DNA from: Limimaricola sp. G21655-S1
Lineage (GTDB): Bacteria; Pseudomonadota; Alphaproteobacteria; Rhodobacterales; Rhodobacteraceae
Assembly (NCBI RefSeq): GCF_027213785.1
Contig: NZ_JAPWGO010000001.1
Span: forward strand, 314,007-378,006
Length of the DNA: 64,000 nucleotides
Reading direction: 5' to 3'
Shown here piece after piece: positions 17,644 to 26,173 of this stretch (the first letter of the stretch is position 1; each line of letters opens with the position of its first letter). The translations under genes were made by a program, and so were the position numbers. A model generated the notes under the pieces. The model saw nothing but the letters and a program-made list of their open reading frames with translations, was not told where the DNA came from and did not search any database.

Positions 17644-18917
17644 CAGCGGGTCTCCGTCACGCTCCGACCTGCAACCCAGGTCCCGAGGACCCTGCCCTCG
17701 AGACGGGCGCCATCAAAGGGGGTGTTGCGCGATTTCGAGCGGAGTGTGGCCCGATCGAGCACGAAGGGCGCGTCCGGGTCGAACCAGACGAGATCGGCGG
17801 GCGCGCCCTTGGACAGTCGACCCGTTTCCAGCCCCAGCCGCTTCGACGGGTTGAGCGACAGCGCCCGGAACAGGCCCGGCAGGTCGATCACCCCGCCATG
17901 CACCAGCCGCATCGAGGCGGGCAGCAGCGTTTCCAGCCCCACGGCGCCGGAGGCCGCCTCCTCGAAGGGAAGGCGCTTGCTTTCCTCGTCCTGCGGCGTG
18001 TGCATCGAGCACAATATGTCGATGAGGCCGGAGGCCAGCGCCTCGCCCACCGCCATGCGGTCCTCCTCGGCCCGCAACGGCGGCTTGAGCTTGAAGAAGC
18101 TGCGGTAGTCGGCGACGTCGAGCTCGTTAAGCGTCAGGTGATGCACCGAGACGCCCGCCGTGATGTCGAGGCCGTTGTTCTTCGCCCGCTCCAGCGCCGG
18201 CAGGGCGCGGGCCGTGGTGATCTGGTCGGCGTGGTAGCGCGCCCGCGTCATCTCCAGGAGCGCGATGTCGCGGTCGAGCGCCATGCGCTCGGCCATGGGC
18301 GACACGCCCGGCAGGCCACGCAGCGAGGCGAACTTGCCGGAGGTCACGACGGCGCCGTTCGAGAGGCCCGGCTCCTGCACATGCGCCATCACCAGCGCAT
18401 CCAGCGAACGCGCATAGGTCAGGGCGCGCGAGAACACCTTGGTGTCGGTGACGACCCGGTCGCAATCGGTGAAGGCCACCGCGCCCGCGTCGCGCAAAAA
18501 CCCGATCTCGGTCATCTCGCGGCCCTCGCGGCCCTTGGTGAGGGCGGCCATCGGCAGCACCCGCACCGGGCTGTCCTCGCGGGCGCGACGGACCACGAAT
18601 TCCAGCGTCTCGGGCGTGTCGATCGCGGGCAGGGTGTCGGGGCGGGTGACGATGGTGGTGACGCCGCCCGCCGCCGCGGCGCGGCCGGCCGAGGCGAAGC
18701 TCTCCTTGTGACGCTCGCCCGGCTCGGAGACCTTGACCCCGAGATCGACGATGCCCGGGGCGAGGCAATGGCCGCGGCAGTCGATCACCTCGGCCGCCTG
18801 CGGAAGATCGCCGCTCTTGATCACCGCCTCGATGCGGCCTCCCTCGACCAGCAGCGCGCCGCGTGTCTCGCCGCGCTCGGGATCGATCAGCCGGGCATTG
18901 GTGAAAAGGATGCTCAT
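17643..18917 (-). CDS. pyrC: dihydroorotase-like protein, probably non-catalytic
   Basis: A 424-aa protein with the fold and length of class-I dihydroorotase. The family frame is clear at [47 protein letters not shown] and [16 protein letters not shown]. The metal ligands are partly missing. The usual Asp-x-His-x-His is DLGVK here, and the usual Asp-His-Ala-Pro-His reads MHTPQ. It therefore resembles the inactive PyrC-prime partners that support aspartate transcarbamoylase in some bacteria. It overlaps pyrB by ATGA, which fits a partner role. An active dihydroorotase would then be needed elsewhere in the genome. Confidence 0.9.
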   Translation of the reverse strand: MSILFTNARLIDPERGETRGALLVEGGRIEAVIKSGDLPQAAEVIDCRGHCLAPGIVDLGVKVSEPGERHKESFASAGRAAAAGGVTTIVTRPDTLPAIDTPETLEFVVRRAREDSPVRVLPMAALTKGREGREMTEIGFLRDAGAVAFTDCDRVVTDTKVFSRALTYARSLDALVMAHVQEPGLSNGAVVTSGKFASLRGLPGVSPMAERMALDRDIALLEMTRARYHADQITTARALPALERAKNNGLDITAGVSVHHLTLNELDVADYRSFFKLKPPLRAEEDRMAVGEALASGLIDILCSMHTPQDEESKRLPFEEAASGAVGLETLLPASMRLVHGGVIDLPGLFRALSLNPSKRLGLETGRLSKGAPADLVWFDPDAPFVLDRATLRSKSRNTPFDGARLEGRVLGTWVAGRSVTETR

Positions 18918-19870
18918 GCCATCACTCCGGTCTCTTGCCGCGCCGCGCGCGCGTTGCGCGCCAGCAGATCCATCGCCGCCATGCGCACCGCGACGCCCAT
19001 CTCGACCTGTTCCTGGATCACGCTGCGATTGATGTCGTCGGCGATGGTGCCGTCGATCTCGACGCCCCGGTTCATCGGCCCGGGATGCATCACGATGGCG
19101 TCGGGCTTGGCATGCGCCAGCTTCGCGGCATCGAGCCCGTAGCGGTGGAAATATTCGCGCTCCGACGGGATGAAGCCGCCATCCATGCGCTCCTTCTGGA
19201 GCCTGAGCATCATCACCACGTCGACGTCCCGAAGCCCTTCTTCCATGTCATCGAACACCTCGACGCCGAACTCGGCCACGCCCGAGGGCATCAGGGTGGG
19301 GGGCGCGATGAGCCGGATGCGGTTCTCCATCTTGCCCAGGAGCATGATGTTCGAGCGCGCGACGCGGCTATGGGCGATGTCGCCGCAGATCGCGATCGAC
19401 AGGCGGTGCAGCCGCCCCTTGGCGCGGCGGATCGTCAGCGCGTCGAGAAGCGCCTGCGTCGGGTGTTCGTGCCGCCCGTCGCCGGCGTTGAGCACCGAGC
19501 AGTTGACCTTCTGCGCCAGCAGATCGACCGCGCCGGAGTTCGGGTGCCGCACCACCAGCAGGTCGGGGCGCATCGCGTTCAGCGTCAGCGCGGTGTCGAT
19601 CAGCGTCTCGCCCTTCTTCACCGAGCTGGCCTGCATCGCCATGTTCATCACGTCGGCCCCGAGCCGCTTGCCCGCGATCTCGAAGCTGGCCTGGGTGCGG
19701 GTCGAGTTCTCGAAGAACATGTTGATCTGGGTCAGCCCCGCCAGCACGTCGCGCGGGGCGCGGCCCTGCCGGTTCAGCTCGGCATAATGCTGGGCGGTGT
19801 CGAGAAGCTCGGTGATCTCGGTGGGGTGCAGGGGCTCGATCCCGAGCAGGTGGCGGGCGCGGAAGGTCAT
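18914..19870 (-). CDS. pyrB: aspartate carbamoyltransferase catalytic subunit
   Basis: PyrB condenses carbamoyl phosphate and aspartate, the first committed pyrimidine step. The 318-aa protein has the carbamoyl-phosphate motif [13 protein letters not shown], the HPTQALLD motif and [12 protein letters not shown]. No regulatory pyrI is beside it; instead it is coupled by ATGA to the dihydroorotase-like gene, an arrangement in which that protein often forms part of the transcarbamoylase complex. The start at 19870 follows a 77-bp gap from chrA. Confidence 0.97.
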   Translation of the reverse strand: MTFRARHLLGIEPLHPTEITELLDTAQHYAELNRQGRAPRDVLAGLTQINMFFENSTRTQASFEIAGKRLGADVMNMAMQASSVKKGETLIDTALTLNAMRPDLLVVRHPNSGAVDLLAQKVNCSVLNAGDGRHEHPTQALLDALTIRRAKGRLHRLSIAICGDIAHSRVARSNIMLLGKMENRIRLIAPPTLMPSGVAEFGVEVFDDMEEGLRDVDVVMMLRLQKERMDGGFIPSEREYFHRYGLDAAKLAHAKPDAIVMHPGPMNRGVEIDGTIADDINRSVIQEQVEMGVAVRMAAMDLLARNARAARQETGVMA

Positions 19871-19947
19871 GTCAGGGGCTCCGGATGCTGCGCGCGCCTT
19901 ATAGGGCGGGGGCGGCCCCGGGGTAAAGCGGCGCACCCCGCCGCCGG

Positions 19948-21288
19948 CTATCCCCCGAGGGTCGAGAGTACGATGCCGCAGGCCGAGCAGACCGCCAGCG
20001 TCAGCGGCACGCCCCGGTGCCAGCGCAGCAGGAGCAGCGCCGCCACCAGCACGATCAGGGCGCTGCGCCAGTCGAGGCTGGCCCAGTCGGGCAGCGCCAG
20101 CTCGACAGCCCCGGCACGCATCGTCCCGATGCGTTCGAACAGGACGTGCAGGCCGAACCAGACCGACAGGTTGGCGATCACCCCGACCACCGCCGCCGTC
20201 ACCCCCGTCAGCGCCGCGCGCAGCACCGGCCGGGCCGAAATCGCGTCGATCCATGGCGCGCCGGCGAAGATCCACAGGAAGCAGGGCGCGAATGTCGCCC
20301 AGAGCGTGACCAGCGCGCCGCCCAAGCCCCAAAGCAGCGCCCCGCCACCTGCGGGCGCGGCCCGGTGCCCGGCGAGAAAGCCCACGAATTCGGTCACGAG
20401 GATCAACGGGCCGGGCGTGGTTTCGGCCAGCCCCAGCGCGTCGAGCATCTCGCCGGTGGTAAGCCAGCCCTGCGTGGCGACCGCTTCCTGGGTCATGTAG
20501 GCCAGCACCGCATAAGCGCCCCCGAAGGTGACCGTGGCCAGCACGGAGAAGAACCGGGCCATCTCGCCGAAGACCGGCGGGGCGATCGCGGCCACCGCGA
20601 GCAATGGCGCGGCCCATAGCGCAAGCCATGTGGCCGCGGTTCGGATCGTGGCGCGCACAGGCCGGGCGGGTCCGCCGCCGGGCGATGCGGCGGCCGGGCG
20701 GGGCCGTGTCTCGCCGTCCCGCAGGCGCAGCGCGCCCCAGATTGCCGCCGCGGCGATCACGAGCGGGTAGGGCACCGCGAAGACGAAGAGCGCGACGAAG
20801 GCCAGCGCCGCGATGACGAGAGCCTCGGTGCCGATCAGGGCGCGGCGGGCGACGCGCAGCAGCGCCTCGATCACGATCACCAGCACCGCCGCCTTGACGC
20901 CCATGAACAGCGCCGCGGTGACGGGCAGCGCGCCGAACCGGACATAGAGCGCCGCGAGGCAGGCGATCACCACCGCGCCGGGCAGCACGAAGAGCCCGCC
21001 GGCGATCAGCCCGCCGCGCACCCCGTGCATGCGCCAGCCCGCATAGGTGGCGAGCTGCATCGCCTCGGGGCCGGGCAGCAGCATGCAAAACGACAGCGCG
21101 TCGAGATATTGCCTCTCGGTGAGCCAGCGCCGTTCGTCGACGACCATCCGGTGCATCAGCGCGATCTGCGCCGCCGGTCCGCCGAAGGAGAGGATGCCGA
21201 TACGCCACCAGACACGCGCCGCCTCGGCGAGGGTGGGGGCCGCGCCCGAGGCCGGGGCCCCGGAAGCGGGCGACAGCCCGCTCGTCAT
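19948..21288 (-). CDS. chrA: chromate efflux transporter ChrA
   Basis: ChrA exports chromate from the cytoplasm. The 446-aa protein is a two-module CHR transporter: the first half has [17 protein letters not shown] and [13 protein letters not shown]; the second half repeats the pattern with [16 protein letters not shown] and [15 protein letters not shown]. There are about ten membrane spans. It overlaps the rhodanese-ChrB gene by ATGA, forming a two-gene chromate operon. Confidence 0.94.
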   Translation of the reverse strand: MTSGLSPASGAPASGAAPTLAEAARVWWRIGILSFGGPAAQIALMHRMVVDERRWLTERQYLDALSFCMLLPGPEAMQLATYAGWRMHGVRGGLIAGGLFVLPGAVVIACLAALYVRFGALPVTAALFMGVKAAVLVIVIEALLRVARRALIGTEALVIAALAFVALFVFAVPYPLVIAAAAIWGALRLRDGETRPRPAAASPGGGPARPVRATIRTAATWLALWAAPLLAVAAIAPPVFGEMARFFSVLATVTFGGAYAVLAYMTQEAVATQGWLTTGEMLDALGLAETTPGPLILVTEFVGFLAGHRAAPAGGGALLWGLGGALVTLWATFAPCFLWIFAGAPWIDAISARPVLRAALTGVTAAVVGVIANLSVWFGLHVLFERIGTMRAGAVELALPDWASLDWRSALIVLVAALLLLRWHRGVPLTLAVCSACGIVLSTLGG

Positions 21289-22106
21289 GACGGCCGCACG
21301 GCGGCGGCGGGCCAGTCATGACCCTCCTCCGTCGCGTCCCGTGCCCAGCGGTACAGGGCGTCGTAGAGCGTCATCCCGGCCTCCAATTGTGCCAAGTCGT
21401 CGCGATACATGCGCGACAGGCCGAGCGATAGCGCCAGCAGGCCCGCCGCCTCGGGCGCGAGGTCGTGCCGGTTCGTGTCGGCGCCCCGAATGATGGTCGC
21501 GACCCGCTCCAGCGGCGCGCTTTGCAGCCCGAAGGCATCGAGGACGGCGTCGAAGGAACAACGCTCCCCCGCATGGGTCAGCCCCGCCCCTTCGATGTCG
21601 AAGGGGACGGCGCCGAACCTCTCCGCCACCAGCGCCACATCCTCCGGCGGCACGAACAGGAAGCGGGCGCGCGGATCGACGAAGCGCCGCACCAGCCAAG
21701 GGCAGGCGATGCGGTCGATCTTGGGCCGATGCCGCGTGACCCAGAGGCTGCGCCCCTCGGCGTCGGGGGCGGGCATGGCGGCGGCCGCGACCATCGGGGC
21801 CTCCGCGTCGCGCCAGGCGAACTGCCCGCCTTCGAGCACTTCGCAGGCCACGCCTTCGACGCGCAGCAGCGCGGCCGCGCCTTGCGAGATCTTGCGCCCC
21901 TTCTGGCAGTAGACGACGGCGCGACGCCGGCGCAGCGCCGGCACCAGAGTCGCGACCTCTGCAAAGCGGTGCCGGAACGCGCCCGGGATCAGCCGCGGAT
22001 CGGCGGCGAAATCCTCATCGGTGCGCAGGTCGATCAGCACGGGCGCGTCGGGCGTGCCGACGAGCCGCATGAGCTGTGACACGGTGATTTCGGTGGGTGA
22101 GGGCAT
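21285..22106 (-). CDS. rhodanese - ChrB-domain fusion protein
   Basis: A 273-aa protein in two parts. Residues about 1-110 are a rhodanese domain with active-site loop [11 protein letters not shown], where the cysteine could carry sulfur. Residues about 120-265 match the C-terminal domain of chromate resistance protein Chr[21 protein letters not shown] (exactly 20 residues), then [16 protein letters not shown]. ChrB can regulate or assist chromate efflux. The overlap with chrA supports a joint role. The DNA-binding N-terminal half of full ChrB is replaced by rhodanese. Confidence 0.9.
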   Translation of the reverse strand: MPSPTEITVSQLMRLVGTPDAPVLIDLRTDEDFAADPRLIPGAFRHRFAEVATLVPALRRRRAVVYCQKGRKISQGAAALLRVEGVACEVLEGGQFAWRDAEAPMVAAAAMPAPDAEGRSLWVTRHRPKIDRIACPWLVRRFVDPRARFLFVPPEDVALVAERFGAVPFDIEGAGLTHAGERCSFDAVLDAFGLQSAPLERVATIIRGADTNRHDLAPEAAGLLALSLGLSRMYRDDLAQLEAGMTLYDALYRWARDATEEGHDWPAAAVRPS

Positions 22107-22294
22107 CTGGCATCCTTTCCCGGCCGGGGGGCGGCCTTGCGGCAGGCCGAACCTGCCGGTCCAACGTGACGAGGATGCGAAACGGTGGCCTGAGCCTCAC
22201 GAGGCGTCCGCGAGCCCCTTGGGCAAGATGATCGCAGAGCCGGCGCGCTGCCGCAAGTGCCGGGCCCCGGCGCGGCGGTCCCGGGGCGCGCCCC

Positions 22295-23044
22295 TCAACC
22301 GGCCTCGGCCGTGAGGCTGCGCGCCAGATCCAGAGCGACCCGCCGGTGCTGCGCCATCTCGGTCGCCTCGTCGCAGGGCACCACCACGACGCCCTGCGCC
22401 AGCGGGCACAGCGCCTCGATCATCGCCGGGGTCACGAAGAGCGGGTCGGGGCCGAGGCGCCCATGGCCCAGCCGCCGCGGCAGTGCCACGAGCGTCACCG
22501 GCACCTCGATGCGATCGAACAGGCCGCGCATCCGCATGCTCCAGGCGGCGCGCAGCTCGTCGCGTACCGCGTCGAACCGCCCCGGATCATGGTGGTGCAG
22601 GGTTTCGAGCATGTGGCGCACGAAGCAGAAATCGGTGAAGTCGATCTCCGGGTAGAGCGCGCGCAGCTTGGCCGAGGCCCGCAGGAAGCGGTCGTTGCGG
22701 CGCGGGTGCACGGTGTAGAAGCGATTGCCCAGCCCCTGCGCCCCGGTGAGCTGCAGCACCACCCGATCGGCGCCGTTGCACAGCGCCAGCAGGGCCGCGT
22801 CGCCGAACAGCGCCCCGGGCCCGGCGTTCATCGTCCCGAGATTGATGCAAGGAAGGCCCAGCTCCTGCTCCAGCAGGGCCGGAAAGGGCAGCGCCAGACC
22901 CGGACCGAAGGTCTCGGTGCCGCCCGCGCAGGCGATATAGGCCCGGTCGAGCCGTCGCAGCGGCGCTCTTACCTCAAGCCGCGAATTCCCGTAGCGGCCG
23001 CGTATGATCCGCGGGCCGGCCAAGCCGATCGTTTCGTGCCTCAT
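22295..23044 (-). CDS. DUF6473 family protein (SGNH-like pattern)
   Basis: A 249-aa soluble protein from the ATG at 23044; a TTG at 23056 would add four residues. It resembles the DUF6473 proteins of Rhodobacterales. Blocks seen are YIACAGGTETFG, CINLGTMNAGPGALF, VVLQLTGAQGLGNRFYTVHP and RRNDRF. The order recalls SGNH hydrolases, but the nucleophile block reads Gly-Gly-Thr-Glu-Thr instead of Gly-Asp-Ser. Function unknown. It stands alone between the chromate operon and the divergent dehydrogenase. Confidence 0.75.
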   Translation of the reverse strand: MRHETIGLAGPRIIRGRYGNSRLEVRAPLRRLDRAYIACAGGTETFGPGLALPFPALLEQELGLPCINLGTMNAGPGALFGDAALLALCNGADRVVLQLTGAQGLGNRFYTVHPRRNDRFLRASAKLRALYPEIDFTDFCFVRHMLETLHHHDPGRFDAVRDELRAAWSMRMRGLFDRIEVPVTLVALPRRLGHGRLGPDPLFVTPAMIEALCPLAQGVVVVPCDEATEMAQHRRVALDLARSLTAEAG

Positions 23045-23104
23045 GGTGCACCCCAACCCATTTTCCCGCCGAGGATCAGAGCAGGAAAGGCTTGCCAGAC
23101 CGCT

Positions 23105-23122
23105 AAGCGCCCTCCGGCGCTT
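23105..23122. repeat. GCGCCCTCCGGCGC hairpin, copy 1
   Basis: Perfect hairpin AAGCGCC - CTCC - GGCGCTT in the gap upstream of the 3-hydroxyacyl-CoA dehydrogenase gene. The central 14 bases recur exactly at 48492-48505. Confidence 0.6.
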
Positions 23123-23179
23123 GTGAGCGGGGCAGCTGCGGACCTATGGTGCGGCCGAATCGGGAGAAGGAACTGGCAG

Positions 23180-24055
23180 ATGGCGATCGAGAAGGTGGGC
23201 GTCGTGGGCGCGGGGCAGATGGGCAACGGCATCGCCCATGTCTTTGCGCGGGCGGGTTACGATGTGGTGCTGACCGATATCAGCGCCGAGGCGCTGCAAC
23301 AGGCGGTGGCGCTGATCGGGCGCAACCTCGACCGGCAGATTTCCAAGGGGACGCTGAGCGAGGCCGAGAAGTCCGAGGCGCTGGGTCGGATCTCGACCAC
23401 GCAGACCCTGACCGACCTCGGACCCTGCGACCTGATCATCGAGGCCGCGACCGAGCGCGAGGCGGTGAAGACCGCGATCTTCGAGGAATTGGTGCCGCAT
23501 CTGGCGCCGCACACGATCCTGACCTCGAACACCTCGTCGATCTCGATCACCCGGCTCGCCTCGCGCACCGACCGGCCCGAGAAATTCATGGGCTTCCACT
23601 TCATGAACCCGGTGCCGGTGATGCAGCTGGTCGAGCTGATCCGCGGCATCGCCACGGATGACGAGACGTTCCGCGCCTGCCTCGATGTGGTCGAGCGGCT
23701 CGGCAAGACGGCGGCGACCTCCGAGGATTTCCCGGCCTTCATCGTCAACCGCATCCTGATGCCGATGATCAACGAGGCGGTCTACACGCTCTATGAGGGG
23801 GTGGGCTCGGTATCCTCGATCGACACCTCGCTCAAGCTCGGGGCGAATCATCCGATGGGGCCGCTGGAGCTGGCCGATTTCATCGGGCTCGACACCTGCC
23901 TCGCGATCATGAACGTGCTGCATGACGGGCTCGCGGACACCAAGTACCGGCCCTGTCCGCTGCTGACGAAATACGTCGAGGCGGGCTGGCTCGGCCGCAA
24001 GACCAAGCGCGGCTTCTACGATTATCGCGGCGAGACGCCGGTCCCGACCCGCTGA
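23180..24055 (+). CDS. 3-hydroxybutyryl-CoA dehydrogenase
   Basis: A 291-aa NAD-dependent enzyme that oxidises 3-hydroxyacyl-CoA, used in fatty-acid, butyrate/PHB or ethylmalonyl-CoA metabolism. The Rossmann motif is VGAGQMGNGIAHVF; the catalytic His lies in MGFHFMNPVPVM; FIVNRILMPMINEA and GANHPMGPLELADFIGLD are typical. The ATG at 23180 was chosen for the family start (MAIEKVGVVGAG). It is the only rightward gene between two leftward blocks and ends in a hairpin facing HPr. Confidence 0.95.
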   Translation: MAIEKVGVVGAGQMGNGIAHVFARAGYDVVLTDISAEALQQAVALIGRNLDRQISKGTLSEAEKSEALGRISTTQTLTDLGPCDLIIEAATEREAVKTAIFEELVPHLAPHTILTSNTSSISITRLASRTDRPEKFMGFHFMNPVPVMQLVELIRGIATDDETFRACLDVVERLGKTAATSEDFPAFIVNRILMPMINEAVYTLYEGVGSVSSIDTSLKLGANHPMGPLELADFIGLDTCLAIMNVLHDGLADTKYRPCPLLTKYVEAGWLGRKTKRGFYDYRGETPVPTR

Positions 24056-24084
24056 AGCGGGCAAGGCCGGTCTTCGATACGGAA

Positions 24085-24112
24085 GGCGAGGGGGGCTTCA
24101 GCCCCCTTCGCC
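24085..24112. terminator. strong hairpin between the dehydrogenase and HPr genes
   Basis: Twelve-base arms (24085-24096 and 24101-24112) pair with one G-U wobble around a TTCA loop. The HPr stop codon is in the loop. T-run weak on both strands; probable two-way terminator. Confidence 0.6.
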
Positions 24113-24370
24113 GAAGCAATCCGCGACCAGCGCCTCGATCGCGTCGGCGAGACGCTCGGCCTCGGCGCCCGAGGTTTCGACGTCGATCCAGGTGCCGCGC
24201 GAGGCGGCAAGCATGAGAAGCCCCATGATGCTGTCGCCGGTGGTCGAGAGACCGTCCCGGCTGACCGTCGCCTCGGCGTCGAAGGATTCGACGGTTTCGG
24301 CGAGTTTGGCGGAGGCGCGGGCGTGCAAGCCCTTTACGTTGATGATCTGCAGGCGTCTCGAGGTCGTCAT
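24098..24370 (-). CDS. ptsH: HPr phosphocarrier protein
   Basis: A 90-aa PTS phosphocarrier. The phosphorylated histidine is H16 in GLHARAS, and the serine targeted by HPr kinase is S47 in GDSIMGLLML. It is the last gene of the chvI-chvG-hprK-rapZ-EIIA-ptsH run and overlaps the EIIA gene by ATGA. With no sugar permease in view it is most likely part of a regulatory PTS. Enzyme I is not in the window on this side. Confidence 0.95.
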   Translation of the reverse strand: MTTSRRLQIINVKGLHARASAKLAETVESFDAEATVSRDGLSTTGDSIMGLLMLAASRGTWIDVETSGAEAERLADAIEALVADCFGEGG

Positions 24371-24786
24371 GTTCCGGTACGTGTCTCCGTCTGCAGTCCT
24401 GCATCGACGATCAGGCTGTCGATGTATTTGCGCCCCGCCGTGAGCGCCGCGCGCACCGCCTCGGGGACGGTCTTGCCGCGCGACTTGGCGAGCTTGATGA
24501 GCATGGGGAGGTTGGCGCCGTAGAGGATGCGCCGATCCGAGACCGAGCAGGCCCTGAGCGACAGGTTCGAGGGCGAGCCGCCGAACATGTCGGTCACGAT
24601 CACCACCCCGTCGCCGGTATCGACACTGTCGGCGGCGACGCAGATCTCCTCCTGCTTGGCGGCGCGGTCGTCGTCGGGCAGGATGGTGATGGCGATGACG
24701 CCGGTCTGATGGCCCACGACGTGTTCCACGGCGGCGAGATATTCGCGTGCGAGCCCACCATGGGCCACGATGACGATTCCGATCAC
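24367..24786 (-). CDS. PTS system EIIA component, mannose type
   Basis: A 139-aa single-domain EIIA of the mannose class. The phosphorylation site is H9 in [11 protein letters not shown], and [13 protein letters not shown] is the family signature. Orphan EIIA(Man) proteins in alphaproteobacteria act as phosphorelay sensors rather than in sugar uptake. It overlaps rapZ upstream and ptsH downstream by 4 bp each, so tight coordinate translation is likely. Confidence 0.94.
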   Translation of the reverse strand: MIGIVIVAHGGLAREYLAAVEHVVGHQTGVIAITILPDDDRAAKQEEICVAADSVDTGDGVVIVTDMFGGSPSNLSLRACSVSDRRILYGANLPMLIKLAKSRGKTVPEAVRAALTAGRKYIDSLIVDAGLQTETRTGT

Positions 24787-25742
24787 GCGACTTGTCCCCG
24801 TACGGTCGTCGGGCTCCCCGTCCCGGCGCGGCGTTCCAGCTCCCTGTGACGTTTAGACACCTGCCATCCCTCCTTCGCAAGGGCCTTGGCCAACCGTTCG
24901 GTCACGGCGACCGACCGGTGTTGCCCGCCCGTGCAGCCGAAGCCGATCGACAGATGCGTCTTGCCCTCGGCGTGATAGGCGGGAAGCAACGGTATCAGAA
25001 AATCGCACATCGAGGTGAAGAAGTCGTCAAAGCGGGGATCGCCCGCGACATGCGCATCGACGGCGGCATCGCGCCCGTCCAGCGGCCGCAGTTCCGGCTC
25101 CCAATGCGGGTTGCGCAGGAACCGGCAGTCGATCACGAGGTCGAGCCCGCGCGGCAGGCCGCGCTTGTAGGAAAAGCTGTGCAGCGTCACCGCCAGCGTC
25201 CGCCCCTCCGGCGGCGCGAACCAGCGCTCGATCTCGACCCGCAGATCGTGCGGCGAAAGACCGGAACTGTCGAGCAGCACGTCGGCCCGGGCCCGCACCG
25301 GCACCAGCAATTCGCGTTCGCGGGCAATACCGGCCGACGGGCATTCGGCGGGTGCGAGGGGGTGGCGGCGCCGCGTCTCGGAATAGCGCTGCACCAGTAC
25401 GTCCTCGTCGCAGTCGAGATAGAGCACCTGGAGCGCCAACTCCGGGCGCTGCGCCAGCCGGTCGATCGCGTCGATCAGCGCATCGGTCGTGAAATCGCGG
25501 TTGCGCACGTCGAGCCCGAGCGCGAGCGGATGCGACAGCGGCGGCCCCTCGAGCAGCCGGGGCAGCAGCGACAATGGCAGATTGTCGATCACCTCGAAGC
25601 CGAGATCCTCGAGCACGTTGATCGCGGTGGTGCGTCCGGCGCCGGACGGGCCGGTGACCAGCACGAGGTTCTGGCGCCCCTCATCGGGCGCGGGGGACCG
25701 GGAACCGGCCGGGGCAAGGGCTAGGGCAGGGTCGGGTATCAT
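24783..25742 (-). CDS. rapZ: RapZ family nucleotide-binding protein
   Basis: A 319-aa P-loop protein of the RapZ/YvcJ family. The Walker A loop reads GPSGAGRTT, with Arg in place of Lys. The C-terminal domain has [22 protein letters not shown] and the signature [13 protein letters not shown]. In enterobacteria RapZ is an RNA-binding adaptor for small RNAs of amino-sugar metabolism; in alphaproteobacteria the role is less clear, but the link to PTS genes is constant. It overlaps hprK and the EIIA gene by ATGA on either side. Confidence 0.94.
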   Translation of the reverse strand: MIPDPALALAPAGSRSPAPDEGRQNLVLVTGPSGAGRTTAINVLEDLGFEVIDNLPLSLLPRLLEGPPLSHPLALGLDVRNRDFTTDALIDAIDRLAQRPELALQVLYLDCDEDVLVQRYSETRRRHPLAPAECPSAGIARERELLVPVRARADVLLDSSGLSPHDLRVEIERWFAPPEGRTLAVTLHSFSYKRGLPRGLDLVIDCRFLRNPHWEPELRPLDGRDAAVDAHVAGDPRFDDFFTSMCDFLIPLLPAYHAEGKTHLSIGFGCTGGQHRSVAVTERLAKALAKEGWQVSKRHRELERRAGTGSPTTVRGQVA

Positions 25743-26173
25743 GGCTCTCTCCGTCCTGCCTTGAGATACTGCAGGATCGCCGGCGCGAAATGGCCTGTCC
25801 CAATGTTGTGAAGCAAAGGGAGGGAACAGCCCAGATAGGTGACGCAACGTTTCGGGGGGAGACGTTCGGTCTCGGGGCGGTCGAGCGCCACCGCGAGGCA
25901 CGGCGCTGCGGGACCGGCGGGCCGCGCCTCGAGCAGCCCGACGCCGCGCGCCTCGATCAGCCCGGCGATCGCGGCGGGGCAGGTGGCGCGCAGCCCGCCA
26001 TCGGCGCCGACATAGACCAGCGTGCGGTCGTCGGCCACGAGATCGCAGCCATAGGCCATCAACTCAAGAGCGAGCGCGGACTTGCCGCTGCCCGACGGGC
26101 CGGTGATCAGCACCCCACGCCCCTGCCATGCGACGCAGCTCGCATGGAGGGAAAGAGGCGCCGCCCCGGTCAG
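25739..26173 (-). CDS. hprK: HPr kinase/phosphorylase, short alphaproteobacterial form, CTG start inferred
   Basis: HprK phosphorylates the regulatory serine of HPr. This is the short form (144 aa), lacking the N-terminal domain of Firmicutes enzymes. Walker A is GPSGSGKS, followed by LVADDRT and the signature [11 protein letters not shown]. No ATG, GTG or TTG lies near the expected start: the only GTG would cut into the strand before the P-loop. A CTG at 26171-26173 overlaps the chvG stop as CTGA, mirroring the ATGA junctions of the rest of the operon, so I infer CTG as the start. Protein identity is firm, start is inference. Confidence 0.88.
   Translation of the reverse strand: MTGAAPLSLHASCVAWQGRGVLITGPSGSGKSALALELMAYGCDLVADDRTLVYVGADGGLRATCPAAIAGLIEARGVGLLEARPAGPAAPCLAVALDRPETERLPPKRCVTYLGCSLPLLHNIGTGHFAPAILQYLKAGRREP

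Noticed and set aside
24783-25742. RapZ Walker A with Arg instead of Lys as a sign of inactivation
   Set aside because: GAGRTT is, to my knowledge, a common variant in alphaproteobacterial RapZ, so it is not an anomaly on its own.
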